A DNA stretch of 64,000 nucleotides, from the NCBI RefSeq assembly GCF_001552075.1, contig NZ_BCQM01000002.1, positions 1 through 64,000 of the forward strand, given 5' to 3'. A model generated the notes under the pieces. The model ran no database searches. It worked only from the letters and a program-made list of their open reading frames with translations, and was not told the origin of the DNA. Source of the stretch: Arthrobacter luteolus NBRC 107841. GTDB taxonomy: Bacteria; Actinomycetota; Actinomycetes; Actinomycetales; Micrococcaceae. The translations under genes and the position numbers were made by a program. Numbering within the stretch: position 1 is the stretch's first letter; each line of letters starts with the position of its first letter. Positions 43,609 to 53,932 of this stretch are shown one piece after another.

Positions 43609-44987
43609 TGAACAACGCGGACAGCCCCTCGGGGTCCATCGACGGGTTCTCCGTCGAGAGCGTTTATGCGGAACTGCTCAGCCGGGCACCGGAGAACAGG
43701 ATGGAGCCGCGCATGGCTCCCCTGTTCCGTGCCATGGAGCTCCTGGGCGAGCCGAACAAGGCTTTCCCGATCATCCACATCACCGGCACCAACGGCAAAA
43801 CGTCGACGGCGCGGCTGATCGAGGGCGGGCTGCAGGCCTATGGGCTGCGCACAGGGCGCTATACGAGCCCGCATCTGAGCAAAGTCACCGAACGCATCAG
43901 CATTGACGGTGAACCCGTCTCGGATGAGACCTTCGTGCGGATCTGGGACGAAATCCACCCGTATCTGCAGATGGTCGACGCCGAGCTGGACGCCGCCGGG
44001 GAACCCCGGCTGACGTACTTCGAGTGCGTGACCATTCTGGCGTTCGCCGTTTTTGCCGACGAACCCGTTGACGTGGCCGTGATCGAAGTGGGGCTGGGCG
44101 GTATTACCGACGCGACCAACGTCGGCGACGGCCAGGTCTCAGTGGTTACGCCGATTTCCCTCGACCACACCGAGCTGCTCGGTGACGACGTCGCGGACAT
44201 CGCACTGGAAAAAGCCGGCATCATCAAGGAGAATGGCTTCCTGATCAGCGCGGCTCAGCCGGTGGAGGCCGCCCAGGTCCTGCTGGAGAAGGCCAACGAG
44301 GTTGGCGTGCCGTTCCGCTTTGAGGGCGTGGAGTTCGGCGTCGAGTCCCGGACTATGGCCGTAGGCGGTCAGATGGTGACCATCAACGGACTGGCGGGCC
44401 GTTACGAGGAACTGCTGGTCCCGCTGCACGGGGCGCACCAGGCGGAGAACGCCGCCCTCGCCGTCGCCGCTTTGGAAGCCTTCATTGGCGGCGGAACCAA
44501 GGAACTCGATGTTGAACTCCTGCGCACGGGCTTCCAGACGGTGACGTCTCCCGGGCGCCTGGAAGTGGTGCGCACTGCGCCGACCATCATTGTGGACGCC
44601 GCACACAATCCTGCCGGGGCAAAAGCCAGCGCCCAGGCGGTGCTGGAGTCCTTCAACCTCTCCTCACTGGTCATTGTTGCCGGCGTTCTGGCGGAGAAAG
44701 ATTCCGTGGGAATCCTCACCGAGCTCAGGGAAACGCTGGGGGACATTGTCACAGGCATCTGCCTGACGCAGTCCAGCTCGCCCCGGGCCATCCCTGCGGA
44801 GGAACTCGTCCAGGACGCAGTTGACGCCGGTTTCGCCGACGCGGATATCCAGGTGGAACCCGCCCTCGACAACGCGATCGAGTGGGCTGTTGCCAAGGCG
44901 GAGGAGAACAACGACCTCGCCGGCGGCGTGCTCATCATCGGTTCCATCACGGTGGTCGCGGAAGCGCGCACCCTTCTCGGAAAGTAA
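43608..44987 (+). CDS. folC: Bifunctional dihydrofolate/folylpolyglutamate synthase
   Basis: A 459-aa Mur-ligase-like enzyme adding glutamate to dihydropteroate and folates. ATP-binding ITGTNGKTSTARLIEGG, DVAVIEVGLGGITDATNV with the omega loop, SLDHTELLG and VVDAAHNPAG-type (IIVDAAHNPAG) of the C-terminal domain are present. Full length. It overlaps ileS by one base and is followed after 4 bp by the DUF4233 gene. Confidence 0.95.
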   Translation: MNNADSPSGSIDGFSVESVYAELLSRAPENRMEPRMAPLFRAMELLGEPNKAFPIIHITGTNGKTSTARLIEGGLQAYGLRTGRYTSPHLSKVTERISIDGEPVSDETFVRIWDEIHPYLQMVDAELDAAGEPRLTYFECVTILAFAVFADEPVDVAVIEVGLGGITDATNVGDGQVSVVTPISLDHTELLGDDVADIALEKAGIIKENGFLISAAQPVEAAQVLLEKANEVGVPFRFEGVEFGVESRTMAVGGQMVTINGLAGRYEELLVPLHGAHQAENAALAVAALEAFIGGGTKELDVELLRTGFQTVTSPGRLEVVRTAPTIIVDAAHNPAGAKASAQAVLESFNLSSLVIVAGVLAEKDSVGILTELRETLGDIVTGICLTQSSSPRAIPAEELVQDAVDAGFADADIQVEPALDNAIEWAVAKAEENNDLAGGVLIIGSITVVAEARTLLGK

Positions 44988-44991
44988 GCAC

Positions 44992-45459
44992 ATGGCACGA
45001 ATGACCAAGGCCCAGCGCGAATGGCGTCCCGGCATGCCCAAAAAGCGCCGGTCCATCCGCGTGATGTTTGCGTCCACCGTCCTGAGCCTGGAAGCCTTTG
45101 TGGTGCTCTTTGGCACCCTGGCGGTTTTCGGACTGCAGCGGGACCGGGTGGCGCCCGTGGCCATCCTGGCCGGGGGCATCCTGCTGGCCGCCGCACTGGT
45201 GGCGGCATGTGCATTCCTGTCCAAGCCCGCAGGCCCGTGGATCGGCTGGATCCTGCAGCTGGCCATCATTGCCACCGGGTTCCTGGAACCGATGATGTTC
45301 CTGGTCGGTGCGCTCTTTGCCGGCACCTGGTGGTACGCGCTGCGTACCGGAGCGCGTCTGGACCGGGAAAACCGGCAGCGTGACCGGGAGCAGGCCGAGT
45401 GGGATGCCAGCCACGGCGGAGAAACCGGCGGGCAGGAACCCGGCGAAGCCAGCAGTTAG
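44992..45459 (+). CDS. DUF4233 membrane protein
   Basis: A 155-aa protein with four hydrophobic segments at about residues 22-45, 55-74, 82-98 and 100-115, and a charged Arg/Glu/Gly-rich C-terminus. It is typical of the DUF4233 family, which sits between folC and ndk in many actinobacteria. Role unknown. ATG has GGAAAG 7 bp upstream. The inter-gene gaps are short on both sides, supporting an operon from ileS to ndk. Confidence 0.85.
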   Translation: MARMTKAQREWRPGMPKKRRSIRVMFASTVLSLEAFVVLFGTLAVFGLQRDRVAPVAILAGGILLAAALVAACAFLSKPAGPWIGWILQLAIIATGFLEPMMFLVGALFAGTWWYALRTGARLDRENRQRDREQAEWDASHGGETGGQEPGEASS

Positions 45460-45510
45460 GCTTATGAGCAGGCAACACCGACCAACCCCAACTTCAAGGA
45501 GATACCAAGC

Positions 45511-45930
45511 GTGAGCACCGAGCGCACACTCGTCCTGATCAAGCCCGACGGCGTTAAGCGGAACCTGACCGGCGCCATCCTGGCCCGCGTCGAGGCCAAG
45601 GGCTACACCTTGGCCGAGTTGAAGAAGATGGACGCCACCCGGGAACTGCTCGAGGCACACTACGAAGAGCACGTCGGGAAGCCGTTCTACGAACCGCTGG
45701 TGGAGTTTATGCTCAGTGGTCCGATCGTGGCTGCGGTCTTCGAAGGCCAGCGGGTCATCGAGGGCTTCCGCTCCCTGGCCGGCACCACCGAACCGACCAC
45801 TGCCGCTCCGGGAACCATCCGCGGCGACTTCGGCCGGGACTGGGGCACGAAGGTCCAGCAGAACCTGGTCCACGGTTCTGACTCGGCAGAGTCCGCAGAA
45901 CGCGAGATTGGTATCTGGTTCGGCAACTAG
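45511..45930 (+). CDS. ndk: Nucleoside diphosphate kinase
   Basis: A 139-aa enzyme that transfers the gamma-phosphate among NTPs. TLVLIKPDGVKRNLTG starts the ferredoxin fold; the phospho-His site is NLVHGSDSAESAEREIGIWF (H121). GTG start with AAGGAG upstream. It ends the ileS-folC operon and is followed by a strong terminator. Confidence 0.96.
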   Translation: MSTERTLVLIKPDGVKRNLTGAILARVEAKGYTLAELKKMDATRELLEAHYEEHVGKPFYEPLVEFMLSGPIVAAVFEGQRVIEGFRSLAGTTEPTTAAPGTIRGDFGRDWGTKVQQNLVHGSDSAESAEREIGIWFGN

Positions 45931-45950
45931 TCCGGATCCGCGTAAGACGG

Positions 45951-45987
45951 CAGGAAGCCGGCACCCGCAAAGGGTGCCGGCTTCCTG
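45951..45987 (+). terminator. Intrinsic terminator after ndk
   Basis: A perfect 16-bp stem 45951-45966 with 45972-45987, loop GCAAA, then TGTCTTTG. It closes the ileS-folC-DUF4233-ndk unit. Confidence 0.88.
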
Positions 45988-46022
45988 TGTCTTTGCCGCA
46001 CCCGTGGCCTAGGCTGTGCTTC

Positions 46023-46658
46023 ATGGCACGTATCTACAGCGCCGAGCTGCGCCCCGGAAAAATGGAACTCATCTCCCAATGGCTGCCGAAAGCCTCCTGG
46101 TTTCCGGAGGACGGTCCGGTGGAAGCCGAGCCTCTGGGGGCATACCGTTTCGACGACCCGGCGGGCCAGGTAGGCATCGAAACGCATCTGGTGCGGGCAG
46201 GTTCCCACACTGTCCAGGTCCCCCTGACCTACCGGGGAGCGCCGCTGGCCGGTGCCGACGACTTCCTGATCGGGACCATGGAACATTCAGTCCTCGGCCG
46301 GCGCTGGGTCTACGACGCCTGCGGAGATCCTGTCTATACCCAGGAATTCGCAGCTGCTGTCATTGACGGCAGGGACCAGGCTCCGCTGTACGTCGAGGAA
46401 GACGGGGTGCGCAGGGAACTGGAACCCACCGTGGAACTGGTGGGCAGCGGAATGCCGGACGGCGAAGAACTGGTGGAAGCACCCGACCATGAACCCGGGG
46501 GCTGGGTAACGTCCACGCTTCGTCAGGGGGACTGGGAACTCTCCGTGGTGCGTCTCCTTGACCTTGGGGGACGGGCAGCGCCGCCGCCCTCCCTGGCCGC
46601 TCTCTGGAAGGGGCAGCGGGAACCCGTGGTGCTGGGCTGGGCACTGCCCCTCGGATAG
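46023..46658 (+). CDS. Maltokinase N-terminal cap-like domain protein
   Basis: A 211-aa soluble protein resembling the free-standing maltokinase N-terminal cap domain of actinobacteria: a start MARIYSAELRPGKMELISQWL and a middle VQVPLTYRGAPLAGADDFLIGTM, as in the cap of Mak. It has no kinase core. Its role is unknown; perhaps it binds a sugar or modulates another kinase. ATG at 46023; the longer frame upstream has no support. Its stop converges with VKOR through a shared hairpin. Confidence 0.75.
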   Translation: MARIYSAELRPGKMELISQWLPKASWFPEDGPVEAEPLGAYRFDDPAGQVGIETHLVRAGSHTVQVPLTYRGAPLAGADDFLIGTMEHSVLGRRWVYDACGDPVYTQEFAAAVIDGRDQAPLYVEEDGVRRELEPTVELVGSGMPDGEELVEAPDHEPGGWVTSTLRQGDWELSVVRLLDLGGRAAPPPSLAALWKGQREPVVLGWALPLG

Positions 46659-46664
46659 GGCAGG

Positions 46665-46696
46665 AAGCTGCTTCAGCTGCCGAGCTGAAGCAGCTT
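46665..46696. terminator. Bidirectional hairpin overlapping the VKOR stop codon
   Basis: AAGCTGCTTCAGCT (46665-46678) pairs with 46683-46696 around GCCG. On the minus strand the last two bases of the stem belong to the VKOR stop codon. Confidence 0.7.
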
Positions 46697-47345
46697 AGCC
46701 GCCCAGGAACGCATTCATAAAGCGGAAGAAGATCGAGGCCGCCACGGAAACCCAGAACAGGGCAGTGATGGCCCACGCCCACTCCGAAACAAAGTTGACC
46801 AAGCTCTTGGGTGCCGGAATGACGCCGTGGGCGAGGTTCCGCACCGTCGTAAAGACGAACAGCGGGATCATCGCCGTCCACACGACAATGCAGTAGAGGC
46901 ACAGGACGTAGATATCGAAGAGGGCCTGGCTCCAGAGCCAGACCACGAAGCCCATCCCTACGGTGACGCCGGCTTGGACTGCCACCCAGTACCAGCGGGA
47001 GAACTGCGCGCCGGCCAGCATTGACATGGCCACCGTGATAGTCACCGCAAAGGCAACGATGCCGATCAGCGGGTTGGGGAAGCCGAAGAGAGCGGCCTGC
47101 CAGGTCTGAAAAACGGTCCCGCAGGAGACCCAGGGGCTGATGTCGCAGCTCGTGACATAGTTGGAGTCGGCGTAGACCCGCAGCCGTTCAAGCACCAGGA
47201 TGCCCGAGGCCGCCCAGCCCACCAGGGATGTGATGAGGAGCAGCAGCGCGTACGGGCGCTGGCGGACGGAACGGGCCAGGCCGGACTCATCGCCGCGGTA
47301 GGCGGCCTGGTCTCGGGCGGGCGGGCGAGTGGCGCTGGAAGGCAC
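46695..47345 (-). CDS. Vitamin K epoxide reductase family protein
   Basis: A 216-aa membrane protein with four or five TM helices. Redox loop Cys pair in YVTSCDISPWVSCGTVF and the TM CxxC in IYVLCLYCIVVW are the VKOR signature. It would reoxidise extracytoplasmic thiol-disulfide proteins using menaquinone. GTG start with AAAGGAG 6 bp upstream. Divergent from the RNase E gene. Confidence 0.92.
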   Translation of the reverse strand: MPSSATRPPARDQAAYRGDESGLARSVRQRPYALLLLITSLVGWAASGILVLERLRVYADSNYVTSCDISPWVSCGTVFQTWQAALFGFPNPLIGIVAFAVTITVAMSMLAGAQFSRWYWVAVQAGVTVGMGFVVWLWSQALFDIYVLCLYCIVVWTAMIPLFVFTTVRNLAHGVIPAPKSLVNFVSEWAWAITALFWVSVAASIFFRFMNAFLGG

Positions 47346-47769
47346 GCGTTGCTCCTTTGGACAGGTGTCGGTGGTCCGATTCTATGCCGTGTAAAGGTCC
47401 GGATTTGACCTCCGTGTGAGATAATGGCTGTGGCTGGTGGCGGAACCACATTCCGTCAACGGTCCAGCGACAGGCTTCCGGTGCTGTCGGCGACGCTTCC
47501 CAGGTAGGAAATACCCATCAATCCGGATGGGGCAGGGGAATCCGCCGATCAGCCCTACCACAGCCCAAACGTATAGCCGTTCCGAGCAGGTAGCAGGAAA
47601 AGCGCCGCTGGTCTTGCGAGTGATGCCGTGCCCTCACGATGGTGCGACCTCGAATGACATTTAGACGACTTCCGGCTGGCGCAGGCTGCGATGCCCCCGC
47701 ACAGCCGATACATTGCCCTCCGGGCATTGGAATGTGGCCAGTGCCGCGGGGGCCGGAGCATAGCTTTAT
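47346..47769. other. Long 5' region of the RNase E/G gene
   Basis: This 424-bp gap holds a candidate extended -10 (TGAGATAAT, 47417-47425) for the rightward RNase gene, implying a leader of about 340 nt. RNase E leaders elsewhere allow self-regulation by cleavage. The leftward VKOR start is at the left end, with TAGAAT-like bases on the minus strand near 47380. No ORF of interest. Confidence 0.45.
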
Positions 47770-50700
47770 ATGAATACTGAACGCACAACAGAAGAAGCAG
47801 TAGAAGCCGCCCCGGCGGCCGAAGCGGTGCCGGAAACGGTTGCTGCAGCTCCCGGCGCAGCAGGGGAGCCTGCTGCGAAAGCGCCCGTCAAGCGGGCCAC
47901 CCGGACCAGGCGGAAGCCCGCCGCGGCTTCCGTGACCGAGCCGGAGACCCCCACTGATCCTCCCGCTGCGGATACTTCCTCGCCGGAACCGGTGGAAAAA
48001 CCCAAACGGACCCGCGCACCCCGGCGCAAGCCGGCTGCGGAAACTTCGCCGGCCGCTGCAGACACCGGTGCCACCGGTGCCGAAGCACCAGCCGCCACAG
48101 CTGAAGCAGTGGAAGCCGTACCGGTTGAAGCAGCCGCAGCTGACGCGGCTGAAGCCGCACCGGCCCCCGCAAAGGCCGTCCGGCGCCGTCGCACACCCGT
48201 CAAGAAGGCCGCGGCCACTGCTGACGCCGATGCCCCCGCTGCCGCAGCGCCGGATGCACCTGCCCAGGACGCAGCACCTGCAGCCGGCGAAGCACCTGCC
48301 GCTGCAACCCCGGCCCCTGAGGCAGCAGATCCGGCGGAAGTCCCGGCCAAGGCCGCCCCGCGCACCCGCCGCCGTTCCACGGCCAAAGCGGGCCAGCCGG
48401 GCAAGGCGGAGACTCCCGCCGCAGCAGCTCCGACCGAGGAAACTCCGGCACCGGCTGAAGCACCCGAGGATGGCGAAACAGCGGCAGCGCCGGCTGGGGC
48501 CACCGCCGGCGAACCCGCCCCTGCGGTGGAGGAAACTCCCTCAGCGCTGAATCCCTTCGCAATCCCCGAATCCGCGACGTCGGTGCTCTTTCACGCCCCG
48601 GACCTCACTGCCGTCAAGCCCGTGGTGGAGGCCAGGACGGACCCGGATACCGAGGACTCCTCCGACGAAACCGACGAAAGCCGGGATGGTGGGCGCTCCC
48701 GCCGGAGCCGGCGCCGCAGCCGGGGACGCTCAAAGCCCGAAAACGAAGCCGGCACCGAGGGCGAAGAAGGCAGCGAGACTGCGCCGGCCGATGAGAATGC
48801 CGAGGGAGTTACCTCCCGCCGCCGGCGCCGCCGCCGCCGCGGAGACGCCGATCTTGAACTGACCGGCGGCTCGGATGATGATCCGCCCAACACCGTGACC
48901 CGTGTCCGCGCGCCGCGCGCCCACGCTGAACCGCCGGTGAACGACCGCGTCACCAGCGTTAAGGGCTCCACCCGTCTCGAGGCAAAGAAGCAGCGGCGCC
49001 GCGAATCACGCGAGTCCGGACGCCGCCGCCATGTGATCACCGAGGCCGAGTTCCTGGCCCGCCGTGAATCAGTCGACCGTCAGATGATCGTGCGCCAGCG
49101 TGATGACAGGATCCAGATCGGTGTGCTTGAGGACGGCGTCCTGGCCGAGCACTTCGTCTCCAACACGCAGCAGGACTCGCTGATCGGCAACGTGTACGTC
49201 GGCAAGGTCCAGAACGTGCTCCCGAGCATGGAAGCTGCCTTCGTTGACATCGGACGCGGCCGCAACGCGGTCCTGTACGCCGGTGAAGTCAACTGGGATG
49301 CCGCCGGCCTGGATGGACAGCCGCGCCGCATCGAGCTGGCCCTGAAATCCGGCGACTCTGTCCTGGTTCAGGTCACCAAGGATCCGGTGGGCCATAAGGG
49401 TGCACGCCTGACCAGCCAGATCTCCCTGCCGGGCCGTTACCTGGTCTACGTCCCGGGCGGGTCGATGACCGGTATCTCCCGCAAGCTCCCCGATGTGGAG
49501 CGGAACCGCCTCAAGAAGATCCTCAAGGACCACCTGCCGCAGAACGCAGGCGTCATTGTCCGCACGGCCGCCGAAGGCGCGTCCGAAGAAGAGCTGATGA
49601 ACGACATCAACCGGCTCCGGGCGCAGTGGGAGAACATCGAGGCCAAGGCCAAGTCCACCAAAACGCTCCCGCCGGAACTGCTCTACGGTGAGCCGGACCT
49701 GACCATCAAGGTGGTCCGCGACGTCTTCAATGAGGACTTCTCCAAGCTGATCGTCTCCGGCGAGGAGGCATGGGACACCATCGAGGCCTACGTAACCTAC
49801 GTGGCTCCGGACCTGGTGGGCCGCCTGGAAAAGTGGACCAAGGACGAGGACATCTTCGCCGCCAGCCGCATCGACGAGCAGATCGCCAAGGCACTGGACC
49901 GCAAGGTCTTCCTGCCCTCCGGCGGCTCCCTGGTCATCGACCGCACCGAAGCCATGACCGTGGTGGACGTCAACACCGGCAAATTCACCGGCAGCGGCGG
50001 CAACCTGGAAGAAACCGTTACCAAGAACAACCTGGAAGCGGCGGAGGAAGTCGTCCGCCAGCTGCGCCTGCGGGACATTGGCGGCATCATCGTCATCGAC
50101 TTCATCGACATGGTGCTCGAAGCCAACCGTGACCTCGTGCTCCGGCGCCTGGTCGAGTGCCTGGGGCGCGACCGCACCAAGCACCAGGTTGCCGAGGTGA
50201 CGTCGCTGGGCCTGGTCCAGATGACCCGTAAGCGGATGGGCACCGGCCTGCTCGAGGTCTTCGGCGAGAACTGTGAACACTGCGACGGCCGCGGCGTCAT
50301 CACCCATGACATCCCCGTGGAACACCGCCGCAGCACCAGCCACTCCGGGCATGCCGTCTCTGACGACAACCACCAGCAGCACCTCAAGCAGGAGAAGCAG
50401 TCCCGCGGGGAGCGCAAGCGCCGCAACCGGAACCAGAACCAGGCACCGCAGCCGCAGGCAGCTGCACCGGCTGAGCCGGCCAAGGTTGACGAACCACAGC
50501 CGGAGGACGCTGAGCGCGCCGCGAAGGCGGAGGCAGCCCGGGCAGCACTGGCCACCATCGCCGCGGCCACGGCCGCAGCGCACGACGCCGAAGGAACTCC
50601 GGAAGCCGGGGCTGCTCCTGCTGCTGCCAAGGACGCTCCCGCTGCGCCGGAAGAGAAGCCCCTCATCAAGGAGCCTCACGACGACGTACCCGAAGAGGCC

Positions 50701-51147
50701 GGTGCCATCCTCCGGATCCAGGGCGAGACGGTAGTTGTTCCCCGCAGGGAGCGCCGCCGCCCGGTCCGCCAGGAGGTCCAGCTGACCCTGGAAAGCCTGA
50801 CGGAGGCCTTCAACGATGTTTCTCCGGTGGCGTCCGGCGAAACGGATGCCGGGAAGCAGGCTGCAGCCGGTTCAGCGCCGCAGGACAGTGCCAGGACGAC
50901 ATCCGCTGCAGGTCCGGCCGCTGCGGCCGCTCCCAGCGGCGGAGAGGCCCCGCAGCGTCCGCGGCGGCGCCGCGCCGCGCGCAGCCCGCAGGGCTCCGCT
51001 GACGCACAGATCATCAAGGCAGAGGCCGCGGAACCCGCTGCCCAGGGGAGCACGACGGCGGTCTCCGCCCAGGTGCCCGCCAAACCGCGCACCGAAGCTG
51101 CCGCCCCGGTGATCCTCGGCGTCGGGGTTCCGGCTTCCGACCTGTAA
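47770..51147 (+). CDS. rne: Ribonuclease E/G family protein
   Basis: A 1125-aa single-strand-specific endoribonuclease central to mRNA decay and rRNA processing. Residues 1 to about 430 are a disordered Ala/Pro/Glu region with basic RRRR patches; an S1 domain follows from about 447 (IQIGVLEDGVLAEHFV). Catalytic Asp D733 in VDVNTGKFTG and D777 in IIVIDFIDM are 44 apart, as in RNase E. The Zn-link is NCEHCDGRG (C835, C838). Residues after about 860 are again disordered and acidic/basic. This sandwich of a folded core in two disordered arms is the actinobacterial RNase E plan. Upstream leader is long. Confidence 0.95.
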   Translation: MNTERTTEEAVEAAPAAEAVPETVAAAPGAAGEPAAKAPVKRATRTRRKPAAASVTEPETPTDPPAADTSSPEPVEKPKRTRAPRRKPAAETSPAAADTGATGAEAPAATAEAVEAVPVEAAAADAAEAAPAPAKAVRRRRTPVKKAAATADADAPAAAAPDAPAQDAAPAAGEAPAAATPAPEAADPAEVPAKAAPRTRRRSTAKAGQPGKAETPAAAAPTEETPAPAEAPEDGETAAAPAGATAGEPAPAVEETPSALNPFAIPESATSVLFHAPDLTAVKPVVEARTDPDTEDSSDETDESRDGGRSRRSRRRSRGRSKPENEAGTEGEEGSETAPADENAEGVTSRRRRRRRRGDADLELTGGSDDDPPNTVTRVRAPRAHAEPPVNDRVTSVKGSTRLEAKKQRRRESRESGRRRHVITEAEFLARRESVDRQMIVRQRDDRIQIGVLEDGVLAEHFVSNTQQDSLIGNVYVGKVQNVLPSMEAAFVDIGRGRNAVLYAGEVNWDAAGLDGQPRRIELALKSGDSVLVQVTKDPVGHKGARLTSQISLPGRYLVYVPGGSMTGISRKLPDVERNRLKKILKDHLPQNAGVIVRTAAEGASEEELMNDINRLRAQWENIEAKAKSTKTLPPELLYGEPDLTIKVVRDVFNEDFSKLIVSGEEAWDTIEAYVTYVAPDLVGRLEKWTKDEDIFAASRIDEQIAKALDRKVFLPSGGSLVIDRTEAMTVVDVNTGKFTGSGGNLEETVTKNNLEAAEEVVRQLRLRDIGGIIVIDFIDMVLEANRDLVLRRLVECLGRDRTKHQVAEVTSLGLVQMTRKRMGTGLLEVFGENCEHCDGRGVITHDIPVEHRRSTSHSGHAVSDDNHQQHLKQEKQSRGERKRRNRNQNQAPQPQAAAPAEPAKVDEPQPEDAERAAKAEAARAALATIAAATAAAHDAEGTPEAGAAPAAAKDAPAAPEEKPLIKEPHDDVPEEAGAILRIQGETVVVPRRERRRPVRQEVQLTLESLTEAFNDVSPVASGETDAGKQAAAGSAPQDSARTTSAAGPAAAAAPSGGEAPQRPRRRRAARSPQGSADAQIIKAEAAEPAAQGSTTAVSAQVPAKPRTEAAAPVILGVGVPASDL

Positions 51148-51535
51148 GGCAGCCTCCGGGCCGGCCTTGGGCCCGGAACTGAAGACCAGTGCAGCAGGCT
51201 GCCGTCCGGACCGGACGGCAGCCTGCTGCCGTCTCCGGGCATCTCCGGGCAGCTCTGTCCGGCAGATGGGCGCTGGTGCAGCGCAACAGCGCGGAAGTGT
51301 TATAAAGTAGTTCCAGCGCAGTGACGTCCGATGATTCCCGAGGTTGGATGGCACGCTGGAGACTACCGTGCATTTGCAGCGAATGGGTCCCTTAGCGTAG
51401 CCTTGAACTTCGGTGCGGACGCCTTCGAAGCCATTCTTCGGTAAAGGGCGTGACTGCATGGCGCAAGCCGGACACATATCTGGTCCGGGGTAGTGCGCAT
51501 CCAAGTATTAAACGTCGAGAGAAGTGAGTTCCCAA
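51148..51535. other. rne-rplU intergenic region with terminator and r-protein leader
   Basis: It contains a perfect inverted repeat (51191-51229) that may terminate rne, a candidate -10 TATAAA at 51302-51307, and a leader of about 220 nt before rplU. r-protein leaders often bind their product; no established L21 leader motif was recognised. Confidence 0.4.
51191..51229 (+). terminator. 19-bp perfect inverted repeat after rne
   Basis: GCAGCAGGCTGCCGTCCGG (51191-51209) and its reverse complement at 51211-51229 are separated by a single A. No T-run follows; a rho-assisted or stabilising hairpin is likely. Confidence 0.65.
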
Positions 51536-51847
51536 GTGGTGTACGCGATTGTCCGCGCTGGCGGCCGCCAAGAAAAGGTTTCCGTTGGAGACCTCGTAAC
51601 CCTGGACCGCGTCCCCGGTGGAGCCGGCAGCACTTTTGAGCTGCCTGCCCTGCTATTGGTTGATGGCGACAAGGTCACCTCTGCCGCTGCGGACCTGGCA
51701 AAGGTTACGGTTACGGCAGAAGTTATCGAGAACTTCCGGGGTCCGAAGATTGTTATCCAGAAGTTCAAGAACAAGACCGGTTACAAGAAGCGTCAGGGCT
51801 ACCGCTCCTCGCTGACCAAGGTCAAGGTCACCTCCATCAACTCCTGA
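51536..51847 (+). CDS. rplU: 50S ribosomal protein L21
   Basis: A 103-aa ribosomal protein: [18 protein letters not shown] at the start, [20 protein letters not shown] and [18 protein letters not shown] at the end. GTG at 51536 is chosen because L21 begins with [11 protein letters not shown]; a GTG four codons upstream is less likely. rpmA follows 94 bp later. Confidence 0.94.
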   Translation: MVYAIVRAGGRQEKVSVGDLVTLDRVPGGAGSTFELPALLLVDGDKVTSAAADLAKVTVTAEVIENFRGPKIVIQKFKNKTGYKKRQGYRSSLTKVKVTSINS

Positions 51848-51941
51848 TTCCTACGTGCCGGTTCCATTACTGGAGCCGGAACCGCGGGATTGCCCGCACC
51901 TTAGGCATCAAGATCAGTCAGAGCAAAGGCAGGATTAGAAA

Positions 51942-52199
51942 ATGGCACATAAGAAAGGTGCGAGCTCTACTCGCAACGGCCGCGACTCCAACGCACAGTA
52001 CCTCGGCGTGAAGCGCTTCGGCGGCCAGGTTGTCAAGGCAGGCGAAATCATCGTCCGCCAGCGTGGCACCCACTTCCACCCCGGCGCAGGCGTTGGCCGC
52101 GGCGGAGACGACACTCTGTTCGCCCTTGAGGCTGGAGCTGTCGAGTTCGGCAGCCGTCGTGGACGCCGCGTTGTGAACATCGTCGCAGCAGCCGAGTAA
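51942..52199 (+). CDS. rpmA: 50S ribosomal protein L27
   Basis: An 85-aa protein [20 protein letters not shown], with the flexible N-terminus that reaches the peptidyl-transferase centre and the core [20 protein letters not shown]. No N-terminal pro-extension as in Firmicutes. Followed by a strong terminator. Confidence 0.96.
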   Translation: MAHKKGASSTRNGRDSNAQYLGVKRFGGQVVKAGEIIVRQRGTHFHPGAGVGRGGDDTLFALEAGAVEFGSRRGRRVVNIVAAAE

Positions 52200-52220
52200 T
52201 TTCCGGCTAAACAGCTTTTC

Positions 52221-52261
52221 CGGTGGGGCGGGCCATGATGGCCCGCCCCACCGTCTTTTTT
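52221..52261 (+). terminator. Intrinsic terminator after rpmA
   Basis: CGGTGGGGCGGGCC (52221-52234) pairs perfectly with 52240-52253 (loop ATGAT), followed by TCTTTTTT. Confidence 0.95.
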
Positions 52262-52272
52262 AAGCCGAGTAG

Positions 52273-53880
<1,608 letters not shown>

Positions 53881-53932
53881 TCCCTTAACGGAAGCGGGGC
53901 GGGAGTGGACTTGGACATAGGGTAGATCCGTC

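Noticed and set aside
49069-50679. 536-residue frame antisense to the RNase E core
   Set aside because: No motifs; the plus strand has catalytic Asp residues and Zn-link.
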